DNA of 6,282 bases from Amarobacter sp035326025 (lineage in GTDB: Bacteria; Chloroflexota; Dehalococcoidia; Tepidiformales; Tepidiformaceae). The position numbers and the translations under genes were made by a program. The notes beneath the pieces were generated by a model. The model worked only from the letters and a program-made list of their open reading frames with translations, was not told where the DNA came from and did not search any database. Below, piece after piece: positions 5,177 to 6,282 of this stretch (position 1 is the stretch's first letter; each line of letters begins with the position of its first letter). The stretch is from NCBI GenBank assembly GCA_035326025.1, contig DAOKYT010000094.1, forward strand, positions 1 to 6,282. The letters are read 5' to 3'.

Positions 5177-6031
5177 ATGCCCATCGACCCCTCGAAAGCG
5201 CTCGGCGCGGAGATCAAGGGCGGCTCCGTCCGCTGGGACCGCGACCGCGTCATCCTCTACCACCTCGGCGTTGGCGCCGGCGTGCCCCAGACCGACCCCA
5301 ACGAGCTGGCCTACACCTATGAGAAGAACCTCAAGGTGCTGCCCAGCTTCGGCGTCATCCCGGCCCTCGGGTCGCTTGGCGGCATCGGCATGGTGCCTGG
5401 CCTCCAGTTCAACCCGGTAATGCTCCTCCACGGCGAACAGGACCTCGAAATCCGCAAGCCAATCCCGGTCGAGGGCGAGGTCGAGACGACCGGCAAAGTC
5501 GCCGGCATCTACGACAAGGGCAAGGCGGCCCTCGTCGTCCTCGAAACCGAATCGCGCCTCACGGGTGAAAGCGACCCGCTCTTCGTCAACCGAATCTCGC
5601 TCTTCCTCCGCGGCGAAGGCGGCTTTGGCGGCGAAAGCGGCCCGCCTCCCGGCAACGAGGCGCCAACACGGGCCCCCGATGGCGTGGTTGAATCGAAGAC
5701 CATGCCCCAGCAGGCGCTGCTCTACCGCCTTTCGGGCGACAAGAACCCGCTCCACGCCGACCCCGACTTCGCGAAGATGGGCGGGTTCGACGTGCCAATC
5801 CTGCACGGCCTCTGCTCCTACGGCGTGGTCTGCAAGGCGGTGGTCGATAACGCGCTCGGCGGCGATACGGCGAAGGTCGCCCGCTACCAGGCGCGCTTCG
5901 CGGGCGTCGTGTTCCCCGGCGAGACCATCGTGACCTCGTTCTGGAAGGACGGGAACACGATCCTCATCGACGCGAAGACGAAGGAGCGCGGCACGCCGGT
6001 CATCACGAACGCGGCCATCACGGTGCGGTAG
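5177..6031 (+). CDS. MaoC-family (R)-specific enoyl-CoA hydratase, hydratase-2 type
   Basis: Adds water to trans-2-enoyl-CoA to give (R)-3-hydroxyacyl-CoA, in fatty acid oxidation or a related acyl-CoA route; cytoplasmic. The 284-residue protein has two hotdog folds. The N-terminal half (about 1-150, from YHLGVGAGVPQTDPNELAYTYE) is a degenerate MaoC_dehydrat_N-type domain. The C-terminal half (about 165-284) carries the hydratase-2 signature LYRLSGDKNPLHADPDFA. Asp188 and His193 match the catalytic Asp/His pair of eukaryotic peroxisomal hydratase 2, with the same five-residue spacing. The following FDVPILHGLCSYG (204-216) is also typical. Length and order match the hydratase-2 domain of multifunctional enzyme 2, here as a stand-alone protein without the dehydrogenase. 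Start ATG 5177 is set by the AGGAGG at 5166-5171. Genes on both sides look unrelated, so it is probably monocistronic and ends at the hairpin at 6074. Substrate chain length cannot be read from the sequence; roles in steroid or branched acyl-CoA breakdown are possible. Confidence 0.93.
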   Translation: MPIDPSKALGAEIKGGSVRWDRDRVILYHLGVGAGVPQTDPNELAYTYEKNLKVLPSFGVIPALGSLGGIGMVPGLQFNPVMLLHGEQDLEIRKPIPVEGEVETTGKVAGIYDKGKAALVVLETESRLTGESDPLFVNRISLFLRGEGGFGGESGPPPGNEAPTRAPDGVVESKTMPQQALLYRLSGDKNPLHADPDFAKMGGFDVPILHGLCSYGVVCKAVVDNALGGDTAKVARYQARFAGVVFPGETIVTSFWKDGNTILIDAKTKERGTPVITNAAITVR

Positions 6032-6073
6032 CCAGCGGCGCCCAACCGCGCGGACGCTCGCACAACGAACAAC

Positions 6074-6104
6074 GAGGGGGCGTACCCGATTGGTACGCCC
6101 CTTC
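6074..6104. terminator. Strong hairpin downstream of the MaoC gene, likely bidirectional terminator
   Basis: A 13-pair stem (6074-6086 with 6092-6104, core GGGGCGTACC/GGTACGCCCC, one G-T pair) encloses the five-base loop CGATT. It begins 42 bases after the hydratase stop. There is no T-run on the + side (only TTCG); on the minus strand the stem is followed by the moderately U-rich CTCGTTGTTCGTTGTG. It lies between two convergent genes, so it could end transcription from both sides. Confidence 0.6.
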
Positions 6105-6157
6105 GCGTGTGCCTAACGCCAGCTGACTCGGCACCGAATACCAGGAAGCAAGTGGAG

Positions 6158-6175
6158 CGCTCCCCGGAGGGAGCG
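6158..6175. terminator. Second small hairpin between the convergent genes
   Basis: CGCTCCC at 6158-6164 and GGGAGCG at 6169-6175 form a 7-bp stem with the tetraloop CGGA. It lies beyond the stop of the putative minus-strand gene at 6231. There is no adjacent T-run, so it may be only a secondary structure. Confidence 0.3.
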
Positions 6176-6230
6176 GGCCACGGGTTGGGGTGTTTTCACC
6201 GTTGCCGGCCCGGAGGAGTCATCCCGAGCC

Positions 6231-6282
6231 TCATCGAACGTAGCGCGGCGTGGCGTTGGCGAATGCGTAACGCTTCACAAAT
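6231..6282 (-). CDS. Possible C-terminal end of a convergent gene (partial)
   Basis: Read from 6281 on the minus strand, the sequence gives FVKRYAFANATPRYVR and a TGA at 6233-6231. The residues look protein-like, and the placement (convergent with the hydratase, hairpins between) fits a gene end. Only 16 residues are visible, so this could be a chance open frame. No family can be named. Confidence 0.35.
   Translation of the reverse strand, partial: FVKRYAFANATPRYVR

Noticed and set aside
4181..5322. Alternative open frames on both strands over the Pro-rich secreted protein
   Set aside because: They are Arg/Gly/Pro shadows without a ribosome site; the 4326 frame has a strong Shine-Dalgarno, a signal/anchor segment and internal repeats.
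5099..5806. Minus-strand open frame (235 residues) opposite the MaoC gene
   Set aside because: It is the shadow of the hydratase, which has an exact catalytic signature and a consensus ribosome site.

Overview
This is a GC-rich bacterial chromosomal window with about six independent gene units, compact spacing and strongly G/C-ending codons. Gene content and protein style (a signal peptidase I with a long Pro-rich N-terminal extension, a two-hotdog MaoC hydratase, an MFS_3 exporter) would fit Chloroflexota, but this is only a guess; an actinomycete-like lineage cannot be excluded. There is no rRNA, tRNA, CRISPR array, transposase or phage gene.

Layout. Positions 1-55 hold the C-terminus of an unidentified + strand gene. 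Positions 71-169 (- strand) hold a possible 32-residue mini-protein with a good Shine-Dalgarno. Positions 170-350 are non-coding and contain six copies of a TTTCT(C/A)G motif, including two inverted pairs with the same 12-bp gap; the last one ends two bases before the next ATG. Positions 351-1512 (+) are a Fic-family (AMP-transferase) gene broken by two single-base frameshifts and one in-frame TGA, although its HPFxDGNGR catalytic motif, inhibitory SxxxEG motif and C-terminal winged helix are still readable. A rho-independent terminator follows at 1556-1585.

Two housekeeping-type - strand genes come next: signal peptidase I (1610-2563) and a 12-TM MFS exporter (2763-4088). A near-palindrome, ACCCT(c)ACGT(t)AGGGT, lies at the exporter's 5' end, either overlapping its first codons or sitting just upstream of a shorter start. 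A divergent intergenic region (4089-4325) with several dyads leads to a + strand, membrane-anchored or secreted Pro/Ala-rich protein of unknown function (4326-5003). Then comes a MaoC/hydratase-2 type enoyl-CoA hydratase (5177-6031), closed by a 13-bp hairpin at 6074-6104. The right edge probably carries the C-terminus of a convergent - strand gene (6231-6282).

The genes do not form one pathway. The most unusual signal is the regular operator-like array in front of the decaying Fic gene: same-orientation copies begin at 207, 238, 290 and 321 (steps of 31, 52 and 31 bp, close to 3, 5 and 3 helical turns), and each second copy is paired with an inverted copy exactly 20 bp further on.
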